64,000 nt of DNA from JBBRYW01 sp038253945 (lineage in GTDB: Bacteria > Actinomycetota > Thermoleophilia > Gaiellales > Gaiellaceae): NCBI GenBank assembly GCA_038253945.1, contig JBBSGR010000001.1, positions 62,001-126,000 on the forward strand, in the 5' to 3' direction. Of this stretch, positions 45,585 to 53,509 are shown in pieces. The position numbers and the translations under genes were made by a program. The first letter of the stretch is position 1, and every line of letters starts with the position of its first letter. A model generated the notes under the pieces. The model made no database searches, was not told the origin of the DNA, and saw only the letters and a list, made by a program, of their open reading frames with translations.

Positions 45585-46076
45585 CTACTCGCCGGTCGCT
45601 TCGAGGTACATGATCGGCTGCTCGAACTCGACCCAGTCGCCGTCCTTGCACAGGATCTCGGAGACCCGGCCCGATCGTCCCGCCTTGACGTGGTTCATCA
45701 GCTTCATCGCCTCGACGATCGCGACTGTCTGGCCCTCGTCAACGAAGTCGCCCTCCTCGACGAAGGGCTTCGCGCCCGGCTGCGATGCGCCGTAGAAGGT
45801 GCCCACGAGGGGCGCGAGGATTGGGTGCCGATCATCGGACGCAGCGATCTCCTCGGCCGTCGCGGCCGGCATGGAGGCCGCAGCCACAGGCTGCCCCGCG
45901 CCGGGCGCGGACGCGCCGGCGGCGGCCCGCTCGATCTCGATCTTCGTGCCGCCCGCCTCGACGGAGAACCGCTGGACGGTGCTCCCCTCGAGGCGCTTGA
46001 TCAGGTCGCGCGCCTCCTCCCAGACCGAGCGGATGAACTCCTGGTCGGGGTTGGTCGACGTCTCCGATTCGCTCAT
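45585..46076 (-). CDS. accB: Biotin carboxyl carrier protein (AccB)
   Basis: 163 residues. An Ala/Pro linker precedes the C-terminal biotinyl domain, with the biotin lysine Lys125 in VEAMKLMNHV. The ATG overlaps the accDA stop by four bases (ATGA), fixing the start; the longer frame is read-through of accDA. Confidence 0.96.
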   Translation of the reverse strand: MSESETSTNPDQEFIRSVWEEARDLIKRLEGSTVQRFSVEAGGTKIEIERAAAGASAPGAGQPVAAASMPAATAEEIAASDDRHPILAPLVGTFYGASQPGAKPFVEEGDFVDEGQTVAIVEAMKLMNHVKAGRSGRVSEILCKDGDWVEFEQPIMYLEATGE

Positions 46077-47785
46077 TGACTCTCTCCCAGTGGCGGCAGT
46101 GTTGGCTGGCGGCCCGGCGCCCCGAACTTGCGGAAGCGGTCGTAGCGCCGCTCGAGCAGCTCCTTGCGCGGGACGCTGAGTAGGTCGCGGAGGCATGTGA
46201 CGATCGCAGCCTTGATGTTGGCGGCGGCGGTCGGTGGATCCGTCTGGGCCCCGCCCTCGGGCTCGGGGACGACACCGTCCATGATCCCGAGCCGCAGCAG
46301 GTCGGGGGCCGTCATGCGCAGCGCCTCGGCCGCCCGGGGGGCCTGCGCCGCGTCCTTGAACAGGATCGTCGAGCATCCCTCGGGGCTGATGACCGAGTAG
46401 TAGGTGTTCTCCAGCATCAGGACGCGGTCGCCGACGGCGAGCGCGAGTGCGCCGCCGCTCCCGCCCTCCCCGGTCACGATCGTGACGATCGGGACCGGCA
46501 AGCGTGCCATCTTCATGATGCTCTCCGCGATCGCGATCGACTGCCCGCGCTCTTCCGCGCCGAGCCCCGGGTAGGCGCCCGGCGTGTCGACGAAGGTCAC
46601 GAGCGGCATCCCGAAGCTCGCGGCGTGCTGCATGAGCCGCATCGCCTTGCGGTAGCCCTCCGGGTTCGGCATGCCGAAGTTCCGCTCCATCATCTCGCTC
46701 GTCGTGTGGCCCTTGTGATGACCGACCACCACGACCGCGAGCTCGCCGAGCCGGCCGACGCCGCCGACGATGGCAGCGTCCTCGTCGAAGAGCCGGTCGC
46801 CGTAGAGCTCCTGGAAGTCGTCGAAGACGTAGCCGATGTACTCGAGTGTGTTCGGCCGCTCGAGGTTTCGCGCGAGCTGGACGACGTCCCAGGCGGCCCG
46901 CTTCGGCAACGCTTCAGGGTCGGATATGAGCTCCTGTCCGTCGGTCTCCGGCAGGCCGTCCGCGGACGCTGGACCGAGCCCGTGCAGCTCGAGCAGCTTG
47001 CGCAGCACCTGCTGAAGGTTCTCGCGCGGCTCCACGAGGTCGAGCATCCCGTGGTCGAGCAGGAACTCCGCCGTCTGGAACCCTGCCGGGAGCTGCTGGC
47101 GGATCGTCTGCTCGATCACCTTCGGCCCCGCGAACCCGATGTAGCTGTTCGGCTCGGCGACGAGGACGTCGCCGAGCGTCGCGAACGAAGCGCTCACACC
47201 CCCGTAGGTGGGGTCGGTGAGCAGGCAGACCACGAGAATCCCCTCCTCACGCAGCCGAGCGATCGCCTGGCTCGTCTTCGCCATCTGCATCAGCGAGACA
47301 CAGCCCTCCTGCATCCGCTGCCCGCCCGACGCGCAGATGACCAGAAGCGGGGCGCGGCGCTCCAGGGCGAGCTCGGCGGCCTGCGTGATCGCCTCGCCGC
47401 CGGCGCTGCCGACGCTGCCGCCGATGAAGGCGAAGTCCATCGCGGCCACGACGAGCGGGTGCTCGTCGATGGTCGCCGTCCCGAAGATGACGCCCTCGCG
47501 ACTGCCCGTCTTGCGCTGAGCGTCGGCGAGGCGCTGCGCGTAGGGCTTCGAGTCGGCGAAGCCGAGCACGTCGAGCGGCTCGAGCTCGGCGCTCCGGTCC
47601 TGCAAGCTCCCGTCGTCGAGGAGCTGCTCGAGCCGCTGCCGGACGGGGAGCCTGAAGTGGTAGTTGCACTCCGGACAGACGCCGAGGTTGCGACGCAGGC
47701 GCTTGTGGTAGACGAAGGCGTCGCACGACGGACACTTCGTCCACTGGACCTCTTCGGCCCGCGGGGCTGCGGCGACCTCAGCCAA
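46073..47785 (-). CDS. accDA: Fused acetyl-CoA carboxyltransferase beta-alpha (AccD-AccA)
   Basis: 570 residues. The AccD half (1-280) has the four-cysteine zinc ribbon (Cys18, Cys21, Cys37, Cys40) and a crotonase-fold core with ASGGQRMQEG. The AccA half (about 300-560) has FGMPNPEGYRKAMRL, PGAYPGLGAEERGQ and EGGSGGALA. Together they form the complete carboxyltransferase that makes malonyl-CoA. TTG start overlapping the TPR gene by eight bases. A single-chain D-A fusion is less common than separate genes. Confidence 0.96.
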   Translation of the reverse strand: MAEVAAAPRAEEVQWTKCPSCDAFVYHKRLRRNLGVCPECNYHFRLPVRQRLEQLLDDGSLQDRSAELEPLDVLGFADSKPYAQRLADAQRKTGSREGVIFGTATIDEHPLVVAAMDFAFIGGSVGSAGGEAITQAAELALERRAPLLVICASGGQRMQEGCVSLMQMAKTSQAIARLREEGILVVCLLTDPTYGGVSASFATLGDVLVAEPNSYIGFAGPKVIEQTIRQQLPAGFQTAEFLLDHGMLDLVEPRENLQQVLRKLLELHGLGPASADGLPETDGQELISDPEALPKRAAWDVVQLARNLERPNTLEYIGYVFDDFQELYGDRLFDEDAAIVGGVGRLGELAVVVVGHHKGHTTSEMMERNFGMPNPEGYRKAMRLMQHAASFGMPLVTFVDTPGAYPGLGAEERGQSIAIAESIMKMARLPVPIVTIVTGEGGSGGALALAVGDRVLMLENTYYSVISPEGCSTILFKDAAQAPRAAEALRMTAPDLLRLGIMDGVVPEPEGGAQTDPPTAAANIKAAIVTCLRDLLSVPRKELLERRYDRFRKFGAPGRQPTLPPLGESQ

Positions 47786-48452
47786 GTGTCCCGGCGTGGA
47801 GGCGGCGATGTTCGAGGCGCGACGCGGCGAGCGCCTGCTCGATAGCTGGGCGGGCCGGTGTCGGCCGGTCGCCGGCGCCGAATACCTGCCCGAGGACGAA
47901 CGCGAGCAGGTCGGTCGTGCGCCCCAGCCGGTCGAGCCGGGTCGAGTCCACCGCGAGGTCGAGGGCGCGGCGCCACCGTTCGCGGCGGATCTCGATCTCG
48001 ATCAGGCCGTGGTTCGCGTAAGGAACTTCGTGCTCGGGGTCGTCGTCGAACTCGAGCAGGCGGCGGAAAGCAGCTTCCGCCTCGTCGAGCCGATCGAGCT
48101 CGAGTGCGAGATCGGCGACATCGATCACCGCGACGGCATCGGCCGGCCTTGCGTCGGCGAGCGCGCGCGCGGCGACGAGAGCGTCGTCGGACCGGTGTCG
48201 GCGGCGGTTGATGTCGATCATGGGCCGCAGCGCGTCGGCGTTGCCGGGGTCGCGCGCAAGCGCCCGTTCGAAGCAGGATAGCGCTCCGTCAGAGTCTCCA
48301 GCAGCGTGCAGCAGCTGACCGAGATCGACGAGCGCAGACACGTCGTCGGGCCGAAGCTCGAGCGCCCGCCGGAACGCGTCACGCGCATGGTCGAGATCTC
48401 CCTCCTCGAGACTCGCACGCGCCTCCTCGAGGACCTGCTCGCCCGTCTCCAT
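47778..48452 (-). CDS. TPR-repeat protein
   Basis: 224 residues, nearly all tetratricopeptide helices (DHARDAFRRALELRPDDVSALVDLGQLL, ALSCFERALARDPGNADAL, and a later EAEAAFRRLLE). No signal peptide. It lies between a polyketide cyclase gene (abutting stop/start) and accDA (8-base overlap), so it may act as a scaffold between carboxylase and PKS components; this is inference from position. Confidence 0.8.
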   Translation of the reverse strand: METGEQVLEEARASLEEGDLDHARDAFRRALELRPDDVSALVDLGQLLHAAGDSDGALSCFERALARDPGNADALRPMIDINRRRHRSDDALVAARALADARPADAVAVIDVADLALELDRLDEAEAAFRRLLEFDDDPEHEVPYANHGLIEIEIRRERWRRALDLAVDSTRLDRLGRTTDLLAFVLGQVFGAGDRPTPARPAIEQALAASRLEHRRLHAGTLG

Positions 48453-48806
48453 CTAGTCGGCGTCGGCGTCCCAGGCGTAGAACTCGCGGGCCGTTGCGTC
48501 CTTCGGCGAGCGCCAGGTCTCCGGGTTGTGGGGCGTGATGTAGTCGTCGAGCTTTCGGCTGATCTCCTTGAACAGCGGGTGATCCCGCACCTGGTCGACG
48601 GACTCGGTGAAGTTCTCCTCCACCTCGACGTAGTGAATGTAGACATCCTCGAGCACGAACAGGCTCCGGTGTGTGACTCCCGCCAACTGCGGCAGGTCCG
48701 AGCGATCGGACTCCGCGAAGATCTCGGCGACCTTCTCCTCGGAGCCCGGCTTGATCCTGGCGACGATAACGCCGCGTTTGACGCGTCGGGAATCCACCTG
48801 GGCCAA
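48453..48806 (-). CDS. TcmI-family type II polyketide cyclase
   Basis: 117 residues, ferredoxin-like alpha+beta fold of the TcmI family: VIVARIKPGSEEKVAEIFAESD, the family-typical THRSLFVLEDVYIHYVEVEE, and a C-terminal RSPKDATAREFYAW. TcmI-type enzymes direct late ring closure of aromatic polyketides. Start is TTG 48806 or GTG 48797. First gene of the operon that continues with TPR, accDA, accB, accC and GAF. Confidence 0.88.
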   Translation of the reverse strand: MAQVDSRRVKRGVIVARIKPGSEEKVAEIFAESDRSDLPQLAGVTHRSLFVLEDVYIHYVEVEENFTESVDQVRDHPLFKEISRKLDDYITPHNPETWRSPKDATAREFYAWDADAD

Positions 48807-48911
48807 GCATAGGGAGCGCCCGCCCTCCTTGCAACGCCTACGTAGGAGGTGACGTCCCGAAGCTGGCGTCGTATGATCGGCGCGTCAGGAGAGATCATCG
48901 GAAAGGAGGCA

Positions 48912-49241
48912 GTGATCAAAGGTCGAGTCGTCTTCCAGCTTCGCCTCAAGCCAGGCCGTGAACATGACTTCCTCGCGGCGTACGAGGCGATCCGCCACGA
49001 GGTCGCCGAGGGCGTCGAGGGGCACATCGTCGACCAGGTCTGCAGCTCGGTCGATGACTCCGAGAGCTGGCTCATCACAAGCGAGTGGGAGAGCATCGAG
49101 GCGTTCCTCGCTTGGGAGCGCACCGAGGAGCATCGCGAGCTCGTCAAGCCGATGCGGGACTGCTGGGACGAGGCGCAGTCTCTGAAGTACGTCGTCAAGG
49201 TCGAGACCGGCAATCCACAGCGGGCGGGGGGCTTCGCATAG
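48912..49241 (+). CDS. Antibiotic-biosynthesis-monooxygenase (ABM) fold protein
   Basis: 109 residues. A ferredoxin-like ABM domain (GRVVFQLRLKPGREHDFLAAYEAIRHEVAE, SWLITSEWESIEAFLAWERTEEHRELV). Relatives are cofactor-free quinone-forming monooxygenases or cyclases in aromatic polyketide pathways. AAGGAGG precedes the GTG start at 48912. It is divergent from the TcmI-led operon and leads a short plus-strand run. Confidence 0.8.
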   Translation: MIKGRVVFQLRLKPGREHDFLAAYEAIRHEVAEGVEGHIVDQVCSSVDDSESWLITSEWESIEAFLAWERTEEHRELVKPMRDCWDEAQSLKYVVKVETGNPQRAGGFA

Positions 49242-49304
49242 CCCCGCGGGGCGTTGTACGATCGCTCCGGTCGCCGCCCAAGCGGGCCGGACGGGAGGTA
49301 CAGG

Positions 49305-49505
49305 ATGGGTGAGTACTTTGCAGTTATGTGGAACGTGAAGCGTGGGACCGAGCAGGCAGTCGAAGAGCTGTTCCGGAACTACGGACGGCCCGAGAGCGTC
49401 GTCCGGGGCGAGGACGGCTCCGAGCAGGCGGCCGCTCAGCACGCAGGTCTTCAGGGCAGGACGAGGGGTAGTCAGAGGGCAGCTGGCGCGGTAGGCCGGC
49501 GCTGA
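49305..49505 (+). pseudogene. Truncated, frameshifted SchA/CurD-type cyclase fragment
   Basis: The first 44 residues (GEYFAVMWNVKRGTEQAVEE, LFRNYGRPESVVRGEDGSE) closely match the start of the intact SchA/CurD protein at 63278-63640. After GSE the frame changes: the expected continuation (PLSTQVFRAGRG, then VVRGQL) is in another frame and stops where the next gene starts at 49505. The remaining half of the domain is absent. The fragment's stop overlaps the downstream ATG by one base. Confidence 0.7.
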
Positions 49506-50455
49506 TGGCCCCGACGCGAATCGGCTTCATCGGCCTCGGGAACATGGGCGCCGGGATGGCGGCGCGGCTGGCGGAGGCGGGACACGAGCTTGCCGTTTAC
49601 AACCGGACGAAGGCGAAGGCGAAGCCGCTCGCCGCGCTCGGCGCCCGCGTCGCCGACACCCCAGCCGACGCTGCCCGCGACGCCGACGTGCTCATGCTGA
49701 GCCTCGCGGACCAGCACGTCGTCTCGTCGGTGCTCTACGGCGCCGACGGCGCTGCGGGCGCTCTTCCGTCCGGCGCGTTCCTCGTCGACATGAGCACGGT
49801 GCCACCCGAGTTCGCACGCGAACTGGCCGGCCGGGCCGCCGAGGCCGGGCATCGCGCGCTTGACGCCTGCGTCCTCGGCGCGCCGATGCACGCCCGGACG
49901 GGGGAGCTCCGAGTCATGGTCGGGGGCAGTGAGGCCGACTTCGACGGCGTGCGCGAGTTGCTCGAGACGATCGGCAAGGAGGTCGTCTACCTCGGCGCCA
50001 ACGGACTCGGCGCGACGATGAAGCTTGTGCTCAACATGCTGATGGGCGTCCAAATGCCCGCGCTCGCCGAGGCTGTTGTATTCGGTGAACGCGCCGGCCT
50101 GCCGCGCGAGACGATCCTCGAGTTGATTGCGAAGAGCGGCTACAGCTCGCCGGTGATGAGCTTCCGGTGCCCGATGATGGCCCAGCGCACGTTCGAGCGC
50201 GCGGCCTTCAAGCTGACGCTCATGCGGAAGGACATGATGCTCGTGCTCGAGCAGGCGCAGAAGCTGGGCGTGCCGCTGCCGGTGTCGGAGAGCGCGTACA
50301 GCATGCTGACCGCCGCCCAGCAGCAGGGGCTCGGGGAGCTCGACATCTCGGCGATCCTCGCCTTCCAGGAACGCCTCTCGGGGATGGACGACTATCCCTG
50401 GCCGGAGGGGAAGCCGGGCCAGCCGTCGGGCGGGCCTCCCGCCCGGGACGGTTAA
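49505..50455 (+). CDS. 6-phosphogluconate-dehydrogenase-like NAD(P)-dependent oxidoreductase
   Basis: 316 residues of the beta-hydroxyacid dehydrogenase family: Rossmann motif GFIGLGNMGAGMA, substrate-loop DACVLGAPMHAR (replacing the usual DAPVSGG), and the catalytic lysine in GLGATMKLVLNML. It oxidises or reduces a small hydroxy or keto acid, or an imine, with NAD(P). The ATG overlaps the upstream SchA/CurD remnant by one base. A tailoring role is suggested by location only. Confidence 0.87.
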   Translation: MAPTRIGFIGLGNMGAGMAARLAEAGHELAVYNRTKAKAKPLAALGARVADTPADAARDADVLMLSLADQHVVSSVLYGADGAAGALPSGAFLVDMSTVPPEFARELAGRAAEAGHRALDACVLGAPMHARTGELRVMVGGSEADFDGVRELLETIGKEVVYLGANGLGATMKLVLNMLMGVQMPALAEAVVFGERAGLPRETILELIAKSGYSSPVMSFRCPMMAQRTFERAAFKLTLMRKDMMLVLEQAQKLGVPLPVSESAYSMLTAAQQQGLGELDISAILAFQERLSGMDDYPWPEGKPGQPSGGPPARDG

Positions 50456-50503
50456 CGCACGGAGAAGCGCTGTTCCTCGCCTTGCGGCTCCCGGGTGGCC
50501 CTA

Positions 50504-51031
50504 TCAGACGTCCCGGAGGGCCGCGTAGCCGCCGCCGTGGAAGAGGAGTGGTGGCAGGCCGGGCTCGACCCCGAGGGCGACGACCTCACCGATGAAGATG
50601 TCGTGGTCGCCGGCCTCGTGCCGCGCCATGAGCCGGCAATCGAGGTACGCCGCGGCGTGTTCGAGTATCGGAGAGCCGGTCACGGCGGTGAAATGGGGGA
50701 CGTCGTGAAATGCAACTCGACCTGCCGGGCGGTCGCGTGACGAGAAGAAGCGGGAGATCGCCTCTTGGTGTGCGCCGAGGACGTTGACCGCGAAGGCGGA
50801 GTTCCGCTCGATCATGTCGGCCCCGGTCGTGCCGCTGATCACGCAGACGAGAACAAGTGGGGGATCGAGCGAGACGGACGAGAACGCGTTCGCGGTCATC
50901 CCGTACGCATCGGCCTCGCCGTCCGTCGTGATCACCGTGACGCCCGTCGCGAACGCTCCGACCGTGCTGCGGAAGTCGGCGCCATTGAAGGCGCGTTGCT
51001 CTGGCGACCGCGCGGCGGCGGCTTCGGACAT
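50504..51031 (-). CDS. NAD(P)H:flavin reductase (FMN-binding split barrel)
   Basis: 175 residues: FRSTVGAFATGVTVITT, GMTANAFSSVSLDPPLVLVC and GDHDIFIGEVVAL are the standard flavin-reductase blocks. It would provide reduced flavin to two-component monooxygenases and to flavin-dependent halogenases; the two halogenase-like proteins at 57.4-60.9 kb need such a partner. It is followed on the minus strand by no close gene; the PNPOx-cNMP gene lies 12 bases upstream. Confidence 0.92.
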   Translation of the reverse strand: MSEAAAARSPEQRAFNGADFRSTVGAFATGVTVITTDGEADAYGMTANAFSSVSLDPPLVLVCVISGTTGADMIERNSAFAVNVLGAHQEAISRFFSSRDRPAGRVAFHDVPHFTAVTGSPILEHAAAYLDCRLMARHEAGDHDIFIGEVVALGVEPGLPPLLFHGGGYAALRDV

Positions 51032-51043
51032 CGCCGTCCCCCG

Positions 51044-51913
51044 CTATCCCTGCTGGCTGCCTTGAATCTCGTCGAGCCGCCGGCGTATGACGGAGTCGAA
51101 ATCATCCGTCGTTCCCATCGATTGCGCCACGAGGGACCGGAAGACGTCGCGCTCCATCGCAAACAGCGTCGTTGGCCCGAGGGCCCTCACCGTCGCCATC
51201 CTCGGCATGTCGCGGAGGATCGCGATCTCGCCGAAGAACTGACCCCTGCCGAGCGTCGCGAGCGGCCTAGTCTCTCCGGCGCTCTCGCGCACCACCTCGA
51301 CCTCGCCGTCGACGACGATGAAGAATTTGTCGGCCGGGGCACCCTGCCGCACGACGACGTCGCCGGCCGCGACTTGCACGGTTCTCAACTGGCCCTCGAC
51401 CGTCTCCACCTCCTGCGCGGGGAGGTCTCGGAAGACGCTGTAGACGATGTCGCGGTGAAACGCCACGGTGTCCTGCCGACCCTGGCCGCCGGCCGCCGTG
51501 TTGTCGATGAACTGAAGCTCCGTGGGCGAGATCCTCAAGAACGAAAGATGAGGCCCTAGCGCGCCCGAGAGCGAAGTAAACTTTTGCTCGAAGAGCCCGG
51601 AGACGCGGTCGATCTCGGTCGAGTTCAGGAGCACTTTGCAGTCGCCCTGCCCTTGGATCCCCTTGGTCTGGCGCCAGTCTCGCGAGTACTCGTCGATCGC
51701 GAACGAGACGACAGGGTTCTGCTCGACGTGGCGGGCGGTCGTCGTGTCCGGGCGGGTCCAAACGTAGAGCACGACTCCGTCATTGACGTAGACGAGCGTG
51801 CTCGCGTGCGGCACGGCTCCCGGGGATGCCGTCGCCAGCGTCAGCGCCTGGCGCTCGCGCAGGTAGTCGAGGACGTGCGGCGCTACCTCGATGTCAGATG
51901 TCTGGCCCTCCAT
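51044..51913 (-). CDS. PNPOx-like split-barrel protein fused to a cyclic-nucleotide-binding domain
   Basis: 289 residues from ATG 51913 (AAGGGAGG upstream). The N-terminal half (about 20-140) is a pyridoxamine-phosphate-oxidase-like flavin barrel (RQALTLATASPGAVPHASTLVYV, NPVVSFAIDEYSRDW). The C-terminal half (about 160-285) is a cNMP domain (GDVVVRQGAPADKFFIVVDGEVEVV, GQFFGEIAILRDMPRMATV). The pairing suggests cyclic-nucleotide control of a flavin-linked redox step. It is 12 bases from the flavin reductase gene and co-oriented, so they probably act together. Confidence 0.88.
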   Translation of the reverse strand: MEGQTSDIEVAPHVLDYLRERQALTLATASPGAVPHASTLVYVNDGVVLYVWTRPDTTTARHVEQNPVVSFAIDEYSRDWRQTKGIQGQGDCKVLLNSTEIDRVSGLFEQKFTSLSGALGPHLSFLRISPTELQFIDNTAAGGQGRQDTVAFHRDIVYSVFRDLPAQEVETVEGQLRTVQVAAGDVVVRQGAPADKFFIVVDGEVEVVRESAGETRPLATLGRGQFFGEIAILRDMPRMATVRALGPTTLFAMERDVFRSLVAQSMGTTDDFDSVIRRRLDEIQGSQQG

Positions 51914-52140
51914 GTGCCTCCCTTGACTCGCTGATGTCGCGGTAATCATGACGGGTGGCACCGACTCGCACAAGCCGACGCCGTGTGCGGCTGATCGCAG
52001 TGCTCGCCGTTTTCCCCCCGGCGCACACGGGCTTCGACGACCTCGGGGCGTCGAGCTGCACGGGGTCCGGGTAGCACGCCGGTCGGGGACTGTGGGCCGG
52101 TCAGCCACGAGCACGCACTCCGCAGACGGCTCTCCGGCCC

Positions 52141-52254
52141 GGTGACGATCTGATCTTCATCGGCGAGGCGGTGGTGCTCCCGGTCGATCGGCGTGGCACT
52201 GCTGCTCGGGTACCGCTGTTTGACGATCACCCCTGGTTGAATGGGACTGCATGA
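52141..52254 (+). pseudogene. Possible C-terminal remnant of a flavin reductase
   Basis: In one frame the bases read GDDLIFIGEAVVLPV followed by VPLFDDHPWLNG and a TGA. The GDxxIFIGE block matches the end of flavin-reductase domains, including the intact one at 50504-51031. No matching N-terminal part can be assembled upstream. The rest of the 368-base gap between 51914 and 52281 shows no convincing gene. Confidence 0.3.
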
Positions 52255-52281
52255 GCCGAGGTGGCGCGTTACGGTGAGCGA

Positions 52282-52875
52282 ATGAAGAACAAGGTCGAGG
52301 GCTCATCGTCTGCGACGCCGGAGCCGGTGCTCCGGCTGAAGGTACTGGCCGGAGCGGCGGTGGGCACGGAGTTCGAGGTCGGCGACGAGCTGATGATCGG
52401 CCGCGAGGCCGAGGGCGTGGGCAAGCTCGGCGGAGACCCCGAGATCTCGCGTCGGCACGCCCGCATCGCTCGGGCGGCGGCACCGCATAACTACGCGATC
52501 GAGGATCTGGGCTCGACCAACGGGACCTTCGTCAACGACCGGCGGGTCGGGACGGCCCAGCCGCTGGCGGAGGGCGACCGGATCGAGGTCGGCGATACAA
52601 CGCTGAAGGTGGAGGTCCACGGTGCTCCGGCGTCCGCCGAGCCCTCCATGCCCCAACCGCCCGGGCCTGCGCCCGAGCCGGCTGCGCCCGAGCCGTCCAC
52701 GCGAGAGCCCGTCACAGAAAGGGAGCCGACCGCCGCGCCGCCCATGGCCCGGCTCTCGCTGCGGGTGGAGATCGACTCCGCCGCTGGCACGTGGATGCTC
52801 GAGATTGAAGGGGAGGCCCGGCCCCTCAAGTTAGTGCATGAGGATGGCCGCTGGATGCTTGGGCCCGGCGAGTGA
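52282..52875 (+). CDS. FHA-domain protein with acidic proline-rich tail
   Basis: 197 residues from ATG 52282. FHA domain about 15-105 (LMIGREAEGVGKL, EISRRHARI, STNGTFVNDR), a Pro/Ala/Glu linker (PQPPGPAPEPAAPEPSTREP), and a short C-terminal beta motif (SLRVEIDSAAGTWMLEIEGE). It binds a phospho-threonine partner and has no enzyme domain. First of three FHA genes lying among the tailoring genes. An in-frame GTG at 52261 is an alternative start. Confidence 0.85.
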   Translation: MKNKVEGSSSATPEPVLRLKVLAGAAVGTEFEVGDELMIGREAEGVGKLGGDPEISRRHARIARAAAPHNYAIEDLGSTNGTFVNDRRVGTAQPLAEGDRIEVGDTTLKVEVHGAPASAEPSMPQPPGPAPEPAAPEPSTREPVTEREPTAAPPMARLSLRVEIDSAAGTWMLEIEGEARPLKLVHEDGRWMLGPGE

Positions 52876-52984
52876 CTGCCCGCGGAATGCCCCGGGAGTC
52901 TCGGCATGCGCTCCCCTCGCTGTAGATATATGATCGCTCGCCGACGGGAGTACGCCAATCGAAGCCGGCGAAGGGAGAGCTGCC

Positions 52985-53488
52985 ATGACCGAGCTTGGGG
53001 CCAACTCGCGCCCGCCCATCATCCCGAGCGACGACAACAAGTCGGTATTCGTCGATGCGCTGGGTATCCGCTATCTGGTCACCGCCGAGGAGACCGAGGG
53101 GCGCGTGACCGTGCTTGAGATCCCAGTCCCGCCCCGTGCTCTGGTGGCGCCCGTGCATACGCACAGCCTCGAGGATGAGTATCAGGTGATCCTCGAAGGC
53201 ACCGTCGGCTTCGAGCTCGGCGACGAGACGATCATCGCCAAGCCGCGCGACGTGATCACCCAGCCGCGGGGGGTCCCGATGGCCATTTGGAATGCCGGCG
53301 AGGAACCCGGCCGCCTGCTCGTGATGTTCACTCCAGGCGGCTACGACAACTACCTCAAGGAAGTGACCCCGCTCGTCGTGGCTGGAAACGTGCCGGCGAT
53401 GATCCCGATCTGGAGTCGTTACGGTCTCCAGACCGACCCAAGCTCGATCCCGCGGCTGGTTGAGGCGCACGGCCTCGTCCGTTCATAA
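52985..53488 (+). CDS. Cupin-domain protein (quercetin-dioxygenase-like)
   Basis: 167 residues. Cupin motif 1 (PVHTHSLEDEYQVILEGTVGFELGDE: His, His, Glu) and motif 2 (PRGVPMAIWNAGEEPGRLL), where the fourth metal ligand histidine of motif 2 is not obvious, so metal binding may be incomplete. A GGGAGAG site precedes ATG 52985, and an AT-rich stretch (TAGATATATGAT) at 52923-52934 may be a promoter element. First gene of a co-directional set with the SnoaL-like cyclase 21 bases downstream. Confidence 0.85.
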   Translation: MTELGANSRPPIIPSDDNKSVFVDALGIRYLVTAEETEGRVTVLEIPVPPRALVAPVHTHSLEDEYQVILEGTVGFELGDETIIAKPRDVITQPRGVPMAIWNAGEEPGRLLVMFTPGGYDNYLKEVTPLVVAGNVPAMIPIWSRYGLQTDPSSIPRLVEAHGLVRS

Positions 53489-53509
53489 CAGGAAGAGGAC
53501 GCGGCGCCG

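Noticed and set aside
43941..46079. 712-codon open frame on the plus strand
   Set aside because: Antisense shadow of accC and accB, both of which have diagnostic motifs and tight operon spacing.
51914..52281. Short regulator gene on either strand of this gap
   Set aside because: The 94- and 65-codon frames have no recognisable domain or ribosome binding site; only the possible reductase remnant at 52141 was kept.
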